A stretch of 43,164 nt of DNA from Arcicella sp043769985. Its GTDB lineage: Bacteria > Bacteroidota > Bacteroidia > Cytophagales > Spirosomataceae. The DNA lies in contig JAYVIV010000036.1 in assembly GCA_043769985.1 (NCBI GenBank), positions 1 to 43,164 on the forward strand, given 5' to 3'. The notes beneath the pieces are model-generated. The model made no database searches. It had not been told where the DNA came from and saw only the letters and a list, made by a program, of their open reading frames with translations. Made by a program: the position numbers and the translations under genes. Below, piece by piece: positions 43,098-43,164 of the stretch (positions are counted from its first letter, which is position 1; each line of letters starts with the position of its first letter).

Positions 43098-43164
43098 ATG
43101 ATAAAGAAAATAAAAATCATAATATTGGCTTTGTTCACGATTTCGATTAGTTCTTGTAAACTTG
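43098..43164 (+). CDS. Start of a SusD/RagB-type lipoprotein (partial)
   Basis: Only 22 codons lie in the window. They encode a lipoprotein signal peptide (MIKKIKIIILALFTISISSC) with lipobox ISSC, followed by KL. The position right after a susC gene makes a SusD partner very likely, although no SusD domain is visible yet. The gene runs off the right edge. Confidence 0.75.
   Translation, partial: MIKKIKIIILALFTISISSCKL

Noticed and set aside
1..43164. CRISPR arrays, rRNA, tRNA genes, insertion sequences
   Set aside because: No regularly spaced repeats, conserved RNA gene sequences or transposase ORFs were seen by eye; a covariance-model scan would be needed to exclude small RNAs.

Overview
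The window is AT-rich DNA from a member of the Bacteroidota, most likely a Cytophagales-type aerobe. The evidence is two SusC/SusD pairs, 7TMR-DISM histidine kinases, DUF5723 and DUF4369/thioredoxin secreted proteins, surface proteins with LDIxS..GxLIPR modules, Bacteroidota-style TAnnTTTG promoter elements, and a cbb3 oxidase operon with fused ccoN-ccoO. The species cannot be named from this sequence alone.

Positions 1-10300 form a surface-protein and signalling region. It holds a cupin gene with a damaged or non-canonical start, a tail-fibre-like secreted protein, an lnt-lytTR operon, and two loci that pair minus-strand surface proteins with a plus-strand histidine kinase and response regulator. 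The second locus (4749-10261) has an intact kinase. In the first (3170-4725), a surface-protein gene and a kinase gene each lack their 5' part and meet head to head near 3676, which looks like a deletion scar. An identical 21-bp sequence around a palindrome lies upstream of lnt and in the lipoprotein/kinase intergenic region.

Positions 10300-16050 are mostly housekeeping: lepA, a DUF819 membrane protein, a beta-CASP metallo-beta-lactamase nuclease and a secreted CAP-domain protein.

Positions 16217-25338 are the most interesting part. A cbb3 oxidase operon (ccoS, an unannotated 39-residue Cys-rich ORF, ccoNO, ccoQ, ccoP, ccoG, ccoH and a SafE-like membrane protein) runs directly into a PAS histidine kinase and a response regulator fused to a Crp-type DNA-binding protein. 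The second PAS domain resembles the FixL haem PAS, including the ligand histidine. A TGAC-N4-GTCA site lies upstream of ccoS. Together these suggest a compact FixL-FixJ-FixK-like oxygen circuit encoded beside its likely target.

Positions 25367-34665 carry a D-lactate dehydrogenase-type enzyme, two tandem thioredoxin-fold proteins, pfkA, a DUF5723 outer-membrane-type protein, an MBL hydrolase and a patatin phospholipase. Positions 34858-43164 carry one complete SusC/SusD pair, then a second SusC and the first codons of its SusD. Several intergenic regions hold long perfect hairpins. Two of these are related nested inverted repeats with covarying stems, so they look like a dispersed structured repeat family.
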